Origin: Actinomadura parmotrematis
Lineage (GTDB): Bacteria > Actinomycetota > Actinomycetes > Streptosporangiales > Streptosporangiaceae
Assembly: GCF_019458805.1 (NCBI RefSeq)
Contig: NZ_JAIBOA010000019.1
Coordinates: 62,001 to 126,000 of the forward strand
Direction of reading: 5' to 3'
DNA: 64,000 nt
This document shows positions 33,531 to 41,711 of the stretch, piece after piece. The position numbers and the translations under genes were made by a program. The number at the start of each line of letters is the position of its first letter. The stretch's first letter is position 1. Under the pieces are notes generated by a model. The model ran no database searches and had not been told where the DNA came from. It saw nothing but the letters and a program-made list of their open reading frames with translations.

Positions 33531-34673
33531 ATGGACCAGCCGACCTACGACCCGATCATCGAAGAGCGCGACATCCCCCGGATCAGGGTGCTGAACCCCG
33601 TCAGGGCGCCGCGCGCGCAGGAGGCGGTGGTCTTGGAACCGGGCGACGGACCGCTGCGCACGTTCCGGCACGGCGCCCCGATCCCCGGTGCGAGGCTCAG
33701 CGACTACCGGCGGATGTACCTGGTGGACGTCTCCGAACACCGGCTGCTCCTGGACTTCGCGTTGCTCAGCCACGACCCCAACTACGCGTTCATGGCGAGG
33801 GCGGACCTGTTCTGCCAGGTCTCCGATCCGGCGAAGGTCGTGCAACGCAACATCCGCGATGTCAGCGGGGCGCTGCACGGCCCCCTGCGCCGCATGCTCC
33901 AGGACGTCAGCAAGCACTACGACGTCTCCGCCTTCCACGCGGCGCAGGAAGCGCTGAACGAGGAGATGCGCTTCTTCTCGGGGGACGCCGCCCTCGAACT
34001 GCACGGCATCAGCATCGAGCTGCTCATCGACGACGAGGAGATGGCCGAGAGCGGGCGCGAGCTCCGCAAGGTGGTCCGTGAGCAGCGGCTCGGTGACATG
34101 CGGGCGGACCATCGGCTCGACCGGCTCCGCCGCGACGGCGTGGAAGGCGTCATCGCCGAGATCATGGAGAAGCAGGGCGCCGCCGCGGCGCTCGACCGCA
34201 TCCAGGACATCGAGCGGAGCGAACGTCAGGAACTCCTCGCGGCATGGGACACCGTCCTCAAGCACGGCGGCGACGAGCTGGAACCCCACCAGCTCGCCGA
34301 GGCCCAGCAGCAGCTCCTGAATCTGTACACGGAGGGTTCCTCGGCGCCGTTCGGCGGGACGCGACCGCGGCGGCTTCGTGGATCGATGGCTCCGGAGCTG
34401 GAGGGGACGGTGAAGCCCGCGCTCCCGGCGCCTGCCCGGGCCGACGAGGCGGCCGGCCGCCGCGCGCCGGTGGTGCATCCCGGATCCGTCGGCGGGGAAC
34501 CTGCTCCGCCGTCCGGCGAGAGGGCCGTGACGGAGCCTCCCGAGGACGAGCCGCTCGGCGGATCCGCCGTTCCCGACGCGTCCGGCGGAGCCGCCGTCCC
34601 GCCCGGACCGCCTGCCGCCGGGCCGCGGGCCAGCAGGCTGCGCGGCTTCCGCACCGGGGAGCCGGACCGGTGA
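33531..34673 (+). CDS. SPFH/band-7-like protein with coiled coil and disordered tail
   Basis: A 380-residue protein. Residues about 60-165 resemble an SPFH domain (AFMARADLFCQVSDPAKVV, RNIRDVSGALHGPLRRML, then DVSAFHAAQEALNEEM and LHGISIELLIDD). A charged helical region at about 165-270 should form a coiled coil. The last 110 residues are Pro/Ala/Glu-rich and end RLRGFRTGEPDR. There is no membrane segment. SPFH proteins scaffold membrane microdomains. ATG 33531 lies one base past the upstream stop, and its own stop overlaps the phosphatase start. Confidence 0.6.
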   Translation: MDQPTYDPIIEERDIPRIRVLNPVRAPRAQEAVVLEPGDGPLRTFRHGAPIPGARLSDYRRMYLVDVSEHRLLLDFALLSHDPNYAFMARADLFCQVSDPAKVVQRNIRDVSGALHGPLRRMLQDVSKHYDVSAFHAAQEALNEEMRFFSGDAALELHGISIELLIDDEEMAESGRELRKVVREQRLGDMRADHRLDRLRRDGVEGVIAEIMEKQGAAAALDRIQDIERSERQELLAAWDTVLKHGGDELEPHQLAEAQQQLLNLYTEGSSAPFGGTRPRRLRGSMAPELEGTVKPALPAPARADEAAGRRAPVVHPGSVGGEPAPPSGERAVTEPPEDEPLGGSAVPDASGGAAVPPGPPAAGPRASRLRGFRTGEPDR

Positions 34674-35722
34674 GCGAAGCCCCAGCCGAACGCGGTTCCG
34701 TGCAGGTCTGGGAGCAGAAGAGGGACGACCATCTGGCCGGCGGCGTGTGGACGGAGGCCGTCACCGGCCGGGGCGAGGACGCCGAACCCCTCTACGCCCA
34801 TCACAGCGCTGCGGGTCGCGGAATCCTCGGCGTGTTCGACGGTGCCGGCGGCGCCGGCTCGGCACCGGCCTTCCGGAGCAGGGACGGCATGCAGCGGACG
34901 GAGGCGTGGCTCGCGGCCCGGCTCGCGCGCATCGGCGTCGAGTCCTGGTTCTGCCGGAACGTGCAAGGCGAAGGACGGTTCCGGGTCTCCGATCTGGAAG
35001 GTGAGCTGGCCGGCCTGCTGGCCGGGTGGCGCACGTCCACACCGTCCCGCGTCAAGGGGCGAATGCTCAAAGAACTGCCGACGACGATGGCCACCGTCCA
35101 CTACCGCGTCCAGCCGCGCAGCACGGACTGCCGGATCCTGTGGGCGGGGGACAGCCGCGCCTACTTGCTTTCCCCCGACACCGGCTTGCAGGTGCTCACC
35201 AGGGACGACACCGAAGAGCAGGACGGGCTCGCCCAGCTGCTCCAGGATCCGCCGCTGACCAACCTGGTGTCTGCGGACGCCCCTTTCACCGTCCGCGAGC
35301 ACCTGCGGCTTCTCCCGTGGCCCTGCGTCCTGCTGTGCGCGACGGATGGCTTCTTCGGCTACGTGGAGACCCCCGCGGACTTCGAGTACCGCCTGCTGAA
35401 CGCCCTGCGGGACGCGGACTGCATGCGGGACTGGATGGATCGGATCGGTGCGGACGTCATGAACTACAGCGCTGATGACGCCTCGCTGAGCATGGTCGCG
35501 CTCGGCCATTCCCACCTCGATGACCTGCGGGCCGCGTTCGGCGAGCGCACCGTCCGGCTGGAGGAGCTGTACGGACGCGGCCGGCCGGACGCGGTCGTCG
35601 ATCCCGCCGCGCCGGGGGCCGGCGGGATCGACGACCGGACCCGGCGGTGGCGCGAGTGGACCTGGGCCGGCTACCGCGACGGCTACGAACGCCTCATGCC
35701 GCCCTTGCTGGAGGAACGATGA
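34670..35722 (+). CDS. PP2C-family protein phosphatase
   Basis: A 350-residue phosphatase. Metal-binding motifs are present in order: GRGEDAEPL, ILGVFDGAGGAG, ILWAGDSRAYLL, LLCATDGFFGY and SADDASLSMVAL, so all the acidic ligands of PP2C enzymes are kept. An extension after residue 280 includes RRWREWTWAGYRDGYERL. GTG 34670 overlaps the upstream stop (GTGA), and its own stop overlaps the kinase start (ATGA). It should dephosphorylate Ser/Thr, most likely on products of the neighbouring kinase. With the kinase and vWA gene it forms a TerY-P-like triad. Confidence 0.85.
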   Translation: MSEAPAERGSVQVWEQKRDDHLAGGVWTEAVTGRGEDAEPLYAHHSAAGRGILGVFDGAGGAGSAPAFRSRDGMQRTEAWLAARLARIGVESWFCRNVQGEGRFRVSDLEGELAGLLAGWRTSTPSRVKGRMLKELPTTMATVHYRVQPRSTDCRILWAGDSRAYLLSPDTGLQVLTRDDTEEQDGLAQLLQDPPLTNLVSADAPFTVREHLRLLPWPCVLLCATDGFFGYVETPADFEYRLLNALRDADCMRDWMDRIGADVMNYSADDASLSMVALGHSHLDDLRAAFGERTVRLEELYGRGRPDAVVDPAAPGAGGIDDRTRRWREWTWAGYRDGYERLMPPLLEER

Positions 35723-36798
35723 AGATCGGTGACACGGTCAACGGGTATCGGCTGATCACCCGCCCCTGCAACGAGGATGCGGGCAAGAGCGTCTGGGCGT
35801 TCGCCGAGCGGGACGGCACCGAGTACTTCATCAAGCGGTTCCTGGAACCCAAGCGCCCGCAGGCGGGCTCTGGCGCCAGCGCGCGGAGCCGCGAGCTGCG
35901 GCTGGCCGAATGCCGGGACTTCGAACGGCGCCACAGCGAGGTGGGCGAGGCGCTGCGGCAGCGGCGCAGCGATTCCGGCAGCGGCAACCTGGTGGTCCCC
36001 CTCCATTTCTTCGTGGCCGGCTCCACCTACTACAAGGTCACCGAGAAGGTGGTGGTCGCGGACGCCGACCCCACGTCGTTCAGCGCCAAGGAGAAGCTCG
36101 TCCTGCTCCGGACGCTCGCCCTCAGCGTGCGGGTGCTCCATGGCATCGGCATCGTGCACGGCGACCTGAAGCCGACCAACGTCCTCATCGAGAGGAGGCC
36201 GGATGCGACCGCCTTCCATCCGGCCAAGCTCATCGACTTCGACGACTCCTACCTGACCGGGAGGCCCCCGGCGCCCGGTGTGGTGGGCGGCGACCAGCTG
36301 TTCGGGGCGCCGGAACTCTTGAGGTACATGCGCGAGGATCCCGGGGTCCCCGCCGGCGCGCTGACGGTGGCCGGCGACATGTTCTCGGTCGGGCTGCTGG
36401 CCCACTACTACCTGACCCGGCGGCTGCCCGACCACGACTCGGAATTCGGTGTGCCCGGCGAGGCAGTGGCCGCCGGAGCGGCGCTGGCGTTCGACGAGCG
36501 GCTGCCGGCGGCGACGCGGGATCTGCTCGGCGCGCTCACGTCACGGGAGCCCGCGGCACGTCCGAGCATCGACGCCTTCCTCGCCGCGATGGACGATGCC
36601 CGGCTCTGCGAGCTCGCCGGGAGCCCGCTCCCGGCGACCCCCGCCGCCTCGTCCCGCCCCTCCGGGTCCCGGCTGCACATGCCCTCGTTCGAGGCGCCGC
36701 CGCCGGGAAGGTCCGCTGCCGAGGCCGTGCGGCCGCCCGACGGCGCCCCCCGCCGATCCCGACTGAAGATCAATCTGGGTGGCGGCGATCACCCCTGA
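35719..36798 (+). CDS. Serine/threonine protein kinase
   Basis: A 359-residue kinase. The ATP-anchoring Lys is in EYFIKRF, the catalytic loop is GIVHGDLKPTNVLIE (HGD rather than HRD), the metal Asp is in LIDFDDSYL (DFD in place of DFG), and LFGAPELL and DMFSVGLLAHYYL complete the C-lobe. The glycine loop is poorly conserved (NEDAGKSVW). The last 80 residues are Pro/Ser-rich, ending LKINLGGGDHP; no transmembrane helix is present, so it is cytosolic. ATG 35719 overlaps the phosphatase stop and follows GGAGGAACG. The key residues predict activity. Confidence 0.87.
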   Translation: MKIGDTVNGYRLITRPCNEDAGKSVWAFAERDGTEYFIKRFLEPKRPQAGSGASARSRELRLAECRDFERRHSEVGEALRQRRSDSGSGNLVVPLHFFVAGSTYYKVTEKVVVADADPTSFSAKEKLVLLRTLALSVRVLHGIGIVHGDLKPTNVLIERRPDATAFHPAKLIDFDDSYLTGRPPAPGVVGGDQLFGAPELLRYMREDPGVPAGALTVAGDMFSVGLLAHYYLTRRLPDHDSEFGVPGEAVAAGAALAFDERLPAATRDLLGALTSREPAARPSIDAFLAAMDDARLCELAGSPLPATPAASSRPSGSRLHMPSFEAPPPGRSAAEAVRPPDGAPRRSRLKINLGGGDHP

Positions 36799-36810
36799 CC
36801 CCGAAGGGAA

Positions 36811-37521
36811 ATGATGAACGGATATGACCAGTACCGCGGCAACCTGCGTTATGCGGTCGACATCGTCATGTGCATCGACGCGACGGCGAGCATGGGACCC
36901 GTGCTGGACGAGGTCAAGCGGAGCGCCCTGCGGTTCCCCGAGCGCCTCCAAGAGGACATGGCGCAGAAGCGCAAGGCCGTGAGCCAGCTGCGCCTGAAGG
37001 TCATCGCCTTCCGCGACTTCGCGGATTACGCCGACGACGCGCTGCAGGAGAGCGAGTTCTTCACGATGCCCGGTGAGGCCGACAAGTTCGAGGCTTTCGT
37101 GCGCGGTCTCTCCCCGGTCGGCGGCGGCGATGTCCCCGAGTCGGGACTGGAAGCCCTGGCAATGGCCATCAGGGCTCCTTGGGAACGCGGGCTGGACCGC
37201 CGCCGGCACGTCATCGTCATGTTCACCGACGCCCCTGCACACCCGATCGGTACGCCGGAGGCGCGTGACGCCCACACCTATCCGGCGGGCCTGCCGCGCG
37301 ACTCGGACGCCCTGCTGGAGGAGTGGGGCTATGCGCGCAGCCAGCAGGCACTCATGGAGAACTCGGCCAAGCGGCTGGTGCTGTTCGCCCCGGACGCGTC
37401 GCCATGGGACGGCATCGCGGAGGAGTGGAACATGACGATCCTGTTCCCTTCCACGGCCGGGCAAGGTCTGGAGGAGTTCGAGATGGGCGAGATCATCAAC
37501 ACGATCGCGAACAGCATCTGA
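36811..37521 (+). CDS. vWA-domain protein, TerY-like
   Basis: A 236-residue single vWA domain. The MIDAS site is IVMCIDATASMGPVLDEVK (DxTxS), with the later Thr/Asp regions replaced by GGGDVPESGLEAL and HVIVMFTDAPAH. The residues after the DxTxS and the GGGDVPE block match TerY-like and kinase-associated vWA proteins. It is expected to bind metal and a protein partner, probably the kinase or phosphatase beside it. ATG 36811 is followed at once by ATG 36814. It lies 12 bases after the kinase and one base before the next gene. Confidence 0.85.
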   Translation: MMNGYDQYRGNLRYAVDIVMCIDATASMGPVLDEVKRSALRFPERLQEDMAQKRKAVSQLRLKVIAFRDFADYADDALQESEFFTMPGEADKFEAFVRGLSPVGGGDVPESGLEALAMAIRAPWERGLDRRRHVIVMFTDAPAHPIGTPEARDAHTYPAGLPRDSDALLEEWGYARSQQALMENSAKRLVLFAPDASPWDGIAEEWNMTILFPSTAGQGLEEFEMGEIINTIANSI

Positions 37522-37522
37522 G

Positions 37523-38152
37523 ATGAGCCGTCCGGGAAAGGGAAAGCACGCCGCACCCCCCGGCCCGTCGGTTCCCGGCAGCCGGGCGGCGGGCGCGTCG
37601 CCGCCCAGGCTTCAAGGCCGGGACTGCGCCGTCGAGTTCGATGGCGGTGTCCTGCGCTTCCTGCATGGTGAGGCGAACGTCGCCATGCCGATCAGCTGGT
37701 GCGACCGCGTTGGATCGCACCGCGTACCGGAGAACGGGGAACTGCAGCTGGTCTTCCACTTCGCCCTTCCTGCGGGGGCGGGAAGGGAGGCGGCCCTCCT
37801 CATGGTCACGCGTCTCTACGTGCCCTGGTCTCACCGAGAAGAAGCGGAGGGTTTCTTGGGCATGTTGCGAGCCGAGGGGTCTGCGCTGCTCGCCGGCACG
37901 GGCGGAGAGCGGACGGGACATCCTTCCCGGGCCCTGCCACCCGGCGGCGGGGGACCGCCCGGAGCGCCGTCCGAACCGGACCCGTTTCCGGAAGGGTCGC
38001 AACGGCCGGTTCCCCGGCCGATACATGGTCTGGCGGAGTTCTCCTCGCCGGACTGGACGTTCTTCGCCGCCTTTCCCGCCACGTACGAGGTCCGCGAGGA
38101 CTCGGTCGGGCAGGCTCCGGGCGGGACGCACGAACCGTTTTCACGTTCCTGA
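37523..38152 (+). CDS. Hypothetical protein with PH-like middle domain
   Basis: A 209-residue protein. Residues about 32-118 have the strand-rich pattern ending in a helix typical of bacterial PH-like domains (CAVEFDGGVLRFLHGE, ISWCDRVG, LQLVFHFALP, REEAEGFLGMLRAEG). The rest is Gly/Pro-rich, with a final conserved-looking SPDWTFFAAFPATYEV. I do not recognise a named family. Its start codon is one base past the vWA stop, so it belongs to the operon. A lipid- or protein-binding adaptor role is a guess. Confidence 0.6.
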   Translation: MSRPGKGKHAAPPGPSVPGSRAAGASPPRLQGRDCAVEFDGGVLRFLHGEANVAMPISWCDRVGSHRVPENGELQLVFHFALPAGAGREAALLMVTRLYVPWSHREEAEGFLGMLRAEGSALLAGTGGERTGHPSRALPPGGGGPPGAPSEPDPFPEGSQRPVPRPIHGLAEFSSPDWTFFAAFPATYEVREDSVGQAPGGTHEPFSRS

Positions 38153-38164
38153 GGAGTGCGCACG

Positions 38165-38950
38165 GTGAGCGAGAACTGGAAGTGCGCATCCTGCAGCACG
38201 TGGAGCGACGGGAAAGACGGGACTTGCATCGCCTGTGGATCGTCCCGTCCGGCCGAACCGGTGCGGGAGGAGAGCGCCGGCGCGGCGTGGAATGCGGATT
38301 GGGACACGGCCCGGGACACGCGGCGGGACGCGGCGCGGACCCGTCCGGCCCCCGAGCCTTCAGGGGAGCGGGCGCCTCGCCGCAGGCCCGGCGACCGTTC
38401 AGAAGAGATCTTCATGCCGCCGCGGTCGGTGGGGTACCGGCCTGGCACGACGGTGCCCGGCCCGCCCCCGCCGCCGGCCTCGCGCCCGTTCGCACCCGCG
38501 CCGCCTCCGCCACGCAGATCCAGCGGTACGTTGAAGGGCATCGCGATCGCCGCCGGTGCGGTAGGCGCCCTCTACGTGGGATCGAGCGTTCTGGGCGGAC
38601 TGGTGCACAGCATCGGGACGCACCGACCGGGCGGCTCGGGACGTACCGGTTCCTGCCCCGCCCAGGTCACGCCGGCCGATCCCGTGAACGGCCGGTTCGA
38701 CCTCGTCGCCGCCTACCGGACTTCGGCGCACGACGTCCTGGTCTGCCGGACGGCCACGGGGCGCTACTACTACCACGGGGAGGTGACGGGCGACCGGAAC
38801 TCGGCGATCGACCTGCCCGCCACGCGCACGTCTACGGGTTTCATCGCCCGCAACCGCTCCTACACCTACGAGATCCGCAACAGAAGGATCATCGTTCGGC
38901 ACGACGGGGTGGTACTTGGCACCTACGCAGGTCATCCCTTCACCCCCTGA
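38165..38950 (+). CDS. RanBP2-type zinc-finger membrane protein
   Basis: A 261-residue protein. The start, NWKCASCSTWSDGKDGTCIA followed by CG, has C-x2-C-x10-C-x2-C spacing, as in RanBP2-type zinc fingers. A Pro-rich linker (about 75-120) leads to one transmembrane helix (GIAIAAGAVGALYVGSSVLG) and a C-terminal beta-rich domain with two Cys (GSCPAQ, VLVCRTATGRYYYHGE). The topology would put the zinc finger in the cytosol and the last domain outside. GTG 38165 follows GAGGAG; last gene of the operon. The function is unknown; it may anchor the system to the membrane. Confidence 0.68.
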   Translation: MSENWKCASCSTWSDGKDGTCIACGSSRPAEPVREESAGAAWNADWDTARDTRRDAARTRPAPEPSGERAPRRRPGDRSEEIFMPPRSVGYRPGTTVPGPPPPPASRPFAPAPPPPRRSSGTLKGIAIAAGAVGALYVGSSVLGGLVHSIGTHRPGGSGRTGSCPAQVTPADPVNGRFDLVAAYRTSAHDVLVCRTATGRYYYHGEVTGDRNSAIDLPATRTSTGFIARNRSYTYEIRNRRIIVRHDGVVLGTYAGHPFTP

Positions 38951-39004
38951 ACGGGCGTGACCGCCTTCCATCCGCAGCGTTCACGCGCCGGTTTCGCCGT
39001 ACCG

Positions 39005-39502
39005 TCAGGGGCGGTCGCGGGTGATGGTGTCGTAGGTGCGGAAGCCGCGGCGGTGGTAGTTGGGCAGGGCGTTCGGGTGGTCGAGGCTGGAGGTGTGCAG
39101 CCAGACGCGGCGGACGTGCGGGTGGAGGTTCCAGGCGCGGCGGACGCCGAGGGTGAGGGCGGGGCCGCCGAGGCCGCGGCCGACGAAGGCGGGGAGCAGG
39201 CCGAACGAGCCGATCTCGACGTCGCCGGCGTCCTGCTCGTCGAGGGAGACGATCCCGGCGGGCTCGCCGTCGTGGCGGAGCAGCCAGAAGGTGCGGCGGG
39301 GGTGCTCGGCGAACCAGCGCTCCCACTGCTCGGGGGTGCGCGCCGAGCTGCGCCATCCGTAGGCGGCGCCGACGCGGGCCAGCAGGTCGGGGACCAGGGG
39401 CGCGGCCCGGTCGAGGGGCTCCAGGACGAGGCCCGGGGCGGGCGCGGCCGGGACGAGCCGGGCCGGGTCGGTCATCTCCACGTACGTCACGGTCTCTTCC
39501 AT
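39005..39502 (-). CDS. GNAT-family acetyltransferase
   Basis: A 165-residue GNAT protein. The acetyl-CoA-binding loop is LLPAFVGRGLGGPALTLGVR, preceded by VEIGSFGLLPAF and followed by VWLHTSSLDHPNALPNYHRR with GF. The substrate is unknown. It converges on the eight-gene operon. Confidence 0.87.
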   Translation of the reverse strand: MEETVTYVEMTDPARLVPAAPAPGLVLEPLDRAAPLVPDLLARVGAAYGWRSSARTPEQWERWFAEHPRRTFWLLRHDGEPAGIVSLDEQDAGDVEIGSFGLLPAFVGRGLGGPALTLGVRRAWNLHPHVRRVWLHTSSLDHPNALPNYHRRGFRTYDTITRDRP

Positions 39503-39517
39503 CGGGTCGAGCGTAGG

Positions 39518-39816
39518 GGGCGCCGGCAGGCTCGGGCGTCCGGAGACTGGAGTGGCGGCTGACGGCGCCCCGCGCGGGCGTGCTGCCGTTCCTCATCGGC
39601 TGGGGCCGGACGCCGCACCCCGCCGCGGGCCTGCCCGTCGTGCCGCTCGCCGCGCTGGAGGCCGTCCACCCCGGCCCCGGAGCCGTCCGCGGCCCGCTCG
39701 CCGCGCTCGGCGCCGCCGATCTGATCACCGTGCGGGCGGGCCGGCCCGCCGCACTCACCGCCCGCCTGGACGCGCCGTCCGGTCCCGTCGTCCTCGGGCC
39801 GCCGCCCGCCGGGTGA
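39518..39816 (+). pseudogene. C-terminal fragment of a glyoxalase-like (VOC) protein
   Basis: The frame after a stop at about 39515 reads RRLEWRLTAPRAGVLPFLIG and WGRTPHPAAG, then HPGPGAVRGPLAALGA and PSGPVVLG. This is the C-terminal half of actinomycete glyoxalase-like domain proteins. The N-terminal half, with metal ligands, is missing and no sensible start codon precedes the homology; GTG 39580 would begin mid-domain. Best read as a deletion remnant beside the GNAT gene. Confidence 0.62.
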
Positions 39817-39880
39817 TTCAGCGCCGCCGTACGGGATAGGGGTCGCAGGCACCGGTACCGAGGCGGAATGAGGGATCGGC

Positions 39881-41671
39881 ATGGCGACCACCGTCGCGGA
39901 CTTCGTGCTCGAACGGCTGCGGGCGTGGGGCGTGGAGCAGGTCTTCGGCTATCCCGGCGACGGCATCAACGGGCTGCTGGCCGCCTGGGGGCGGGCGGAC
40001 GACCGGCCGCGCTTCGTGCAGTCCCGGCACGAGGAGATGAGCGCGTTCGAGGCCGTCGGCTACGCCAAGTTCAGCGGCGACGTCGGCGTGTGCGCGGCGA
40101 CGTCGGGACCCGGCGCGATCCACCTGCTGAACGGGCTCTACGACGCCAAGCTGGACCACGTCCCGGTCGTCGCGATCGTCGGGCAGACGGACCGCAGCGC
40201 CATGGGCGGCTCCTACCAGCAGGAGGTCGACCTGCTGTCGCTGTTCAAGGACGTGGCGAGCGACTACGTCCAGATGGTGACGGTCCCCGAGCAGCTCCCG
40301 AACGTCCTGGACCGGGCGATCCGGATCGCGGTCGCGCAGCGCGCCCCGACCGCCGTCATCATCCCCGCCGACGTGCAGGAACTCGAATACAGCGCGCCCG
40401 GGCACGCGTTCAAGATGGTCCCGTCCAGCCTCGGCGTCGAGTGGCCCGCCGTCGCGCCGGACGGCGCGGCGGTGCGGCGCGCCGCCGACCTGCTGAACGC
40501 CGGGTCCAAGGTCGCGATCCTGGCCGGGCAGGGCGCCCGGGGCGCCGCCGCCGAGCTGGAGCAGGTCGCCGACCTGCTCGGCGCGGGCGTCGCCAAGGCG
40601 CTGCTCGGCAAGGACGTGCTGCCCGACGACCTGCCGTACGTCACCGGCTCGATCGGCCTGCTCGGCACCCGCCCGAGCTACGAGCTGATGCAGGGCTGCG
40701 ACACCCTCCTCACGGTCGGGTCGAGCTTCCCCTACAGCCAGTTCCTGCCGGAGTTCGGCCAGGCCCGCGCCGTCCAGATCGACGCCGACGCCAAGCTGAT
40801 CGGGATGCGCTACCCCTACGAGGTCAACCTCGTCGGGGACGCCGCCGCGACGCTGCGCGCGCTGGTCCCGCTGCTGGAGCGCAAGGCCGACCGGTCCTGG
40901 CGGGAGGAGGTGGAGGGCGGCGTGGCGCGCTGGTGGGAGACCATGGAGCGCGAGGCCATGGTCGACGCCGACCCGGTCAACCCGATGCGGCTGTTCCACG
41001 AGCTGTCGTCCCGGCTGCCCGCCGACGCGATCGTGGCGGCCGACTCGGGGTCGGCGGCCAACTGGTACGCCCGCAACCTGCGGTTCGGGCGGGGCGTGCG
41101 CGGGTCGCTGTCGGGGACGCTCGCCACGATGGGCCCCGGCGTCCCCTACGGCATCGGTGCCAAGTTCGCCCATCCCGGCCGGCCGGTGATCGTGTTCGAG
41201 GGCGACGGCGCGATGCAGATGAACGGCCTCGCCGAGCTGATCACCGTGGCGCGGTACTGGCGCGAGTGGGCCGACCCGCGCCTGGTGGTCGCCGTCCTGC
41301 ACAACAACGACCTGAACCAGGTGACGTGGGAGATGCGGGCGATGCAGGGCGCGCCCAAGTTCACCGCGTCCCAGACGCTGCCGGACGTCGACTACGCGCG
41401 GTTCGCCGCCGACCTCGGCCTCCTCGCCATCACGGTGGACGAGCCCGGCGACGTCGGGCCCGCCTGGGACGCCGCGCTCGGCACCGACCGCCCGACGCTG
41501 CTGGACGTCCGCACCGACCCCGACGTCCCGCCGATCCCGCCGCACGCCACGTTCGAGCAGGCCAGGGACGCCGCGAAAGCGATCGTCAAGGGCGACGAGA
41601 ACCGGGCGGGCGTGATCAGGGAGGGCGTGAAGGCCAAGGTGCAGGAGCTGCTGCCGCACCGGGACGGCTGA
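39881..41671 (+). CDS. Thiamine-diphosphate enzyme, pyruvate-oxidase/acetolactate-synthase-like
   Basis: A 596-residue ThDP enzyme. The catalytic Glu lies in QSRHEEMSAFEA, the cofactor motif runs from EGDGAMQMNGL to VAVLHNNDLNQVTWE, and the middle domain contains AILAGQGARGAAAELEQVAD. VFGYPGDGINGLL is the usual start. Its length and the tail AKAIVKGDENRAGVIREGVK resemble actinobacterial pyruvate oxidase-like proteins more than biosynthetic acetolactate synthase, which would need a regulatory subunit not seen here. The substrate is probably a 2-oxo acid such as pyruvate. ATG 39881. Confidence 0.87.
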   Translation: MATTVADFVLERLRAWGVEQVFGYPGDGINGLLAAWGRADDRPRFVQSRHEEMSAFEAVGYAKFSGDVGVCAATSGPGAIHLLNGLYDAKLDHVPVVAIVGQTDRSAMGGSYQQEVDLLSLFKDVASDYVQMVTVPEQLPNVLDRAIRIAVAQRAPTAVIIPADVQELEYSAPGHAFKMVPSSLGVEWPAVAPDGAAVRRAADLLNAGSKVAILAGQGARGAAAELEQVADLLGAGVAKALLGKDVLPDDLPYVTGSIGLLGTRPSYELMQGCDTLLTVGSSFPYSQFLPEFGQARAVQIDADAKLIGMRYPYEVNLVGDAAATLRALVPLLERKADRSWREEVEGGVARWWETMEREAMVDADPVNPMRLFHELSSRLPADAIVAADSGSAANWYARNLRFGRGVRGSLSGTLATMGPGVPYGIGAKFAHPGRPVIVFEGDGAMQMNGLAELITVARYWREWADPRLVVAVLHNNDLNQVTWEMRAMQGAPKFTASQTLPDVDYARFAADLGLLAITVDEPGDVGPAWDAALGTDRPTLLDVRTDPDVPPIPPHATFEQARDAAKAIVKGDENRAGVIREGVKAKVQELLPHRDG

Positions 41672-41711
41672 CCGGCCGGAGCGCGCCCGGTCCGCCGGTA
41701 ATCTGGCGATC

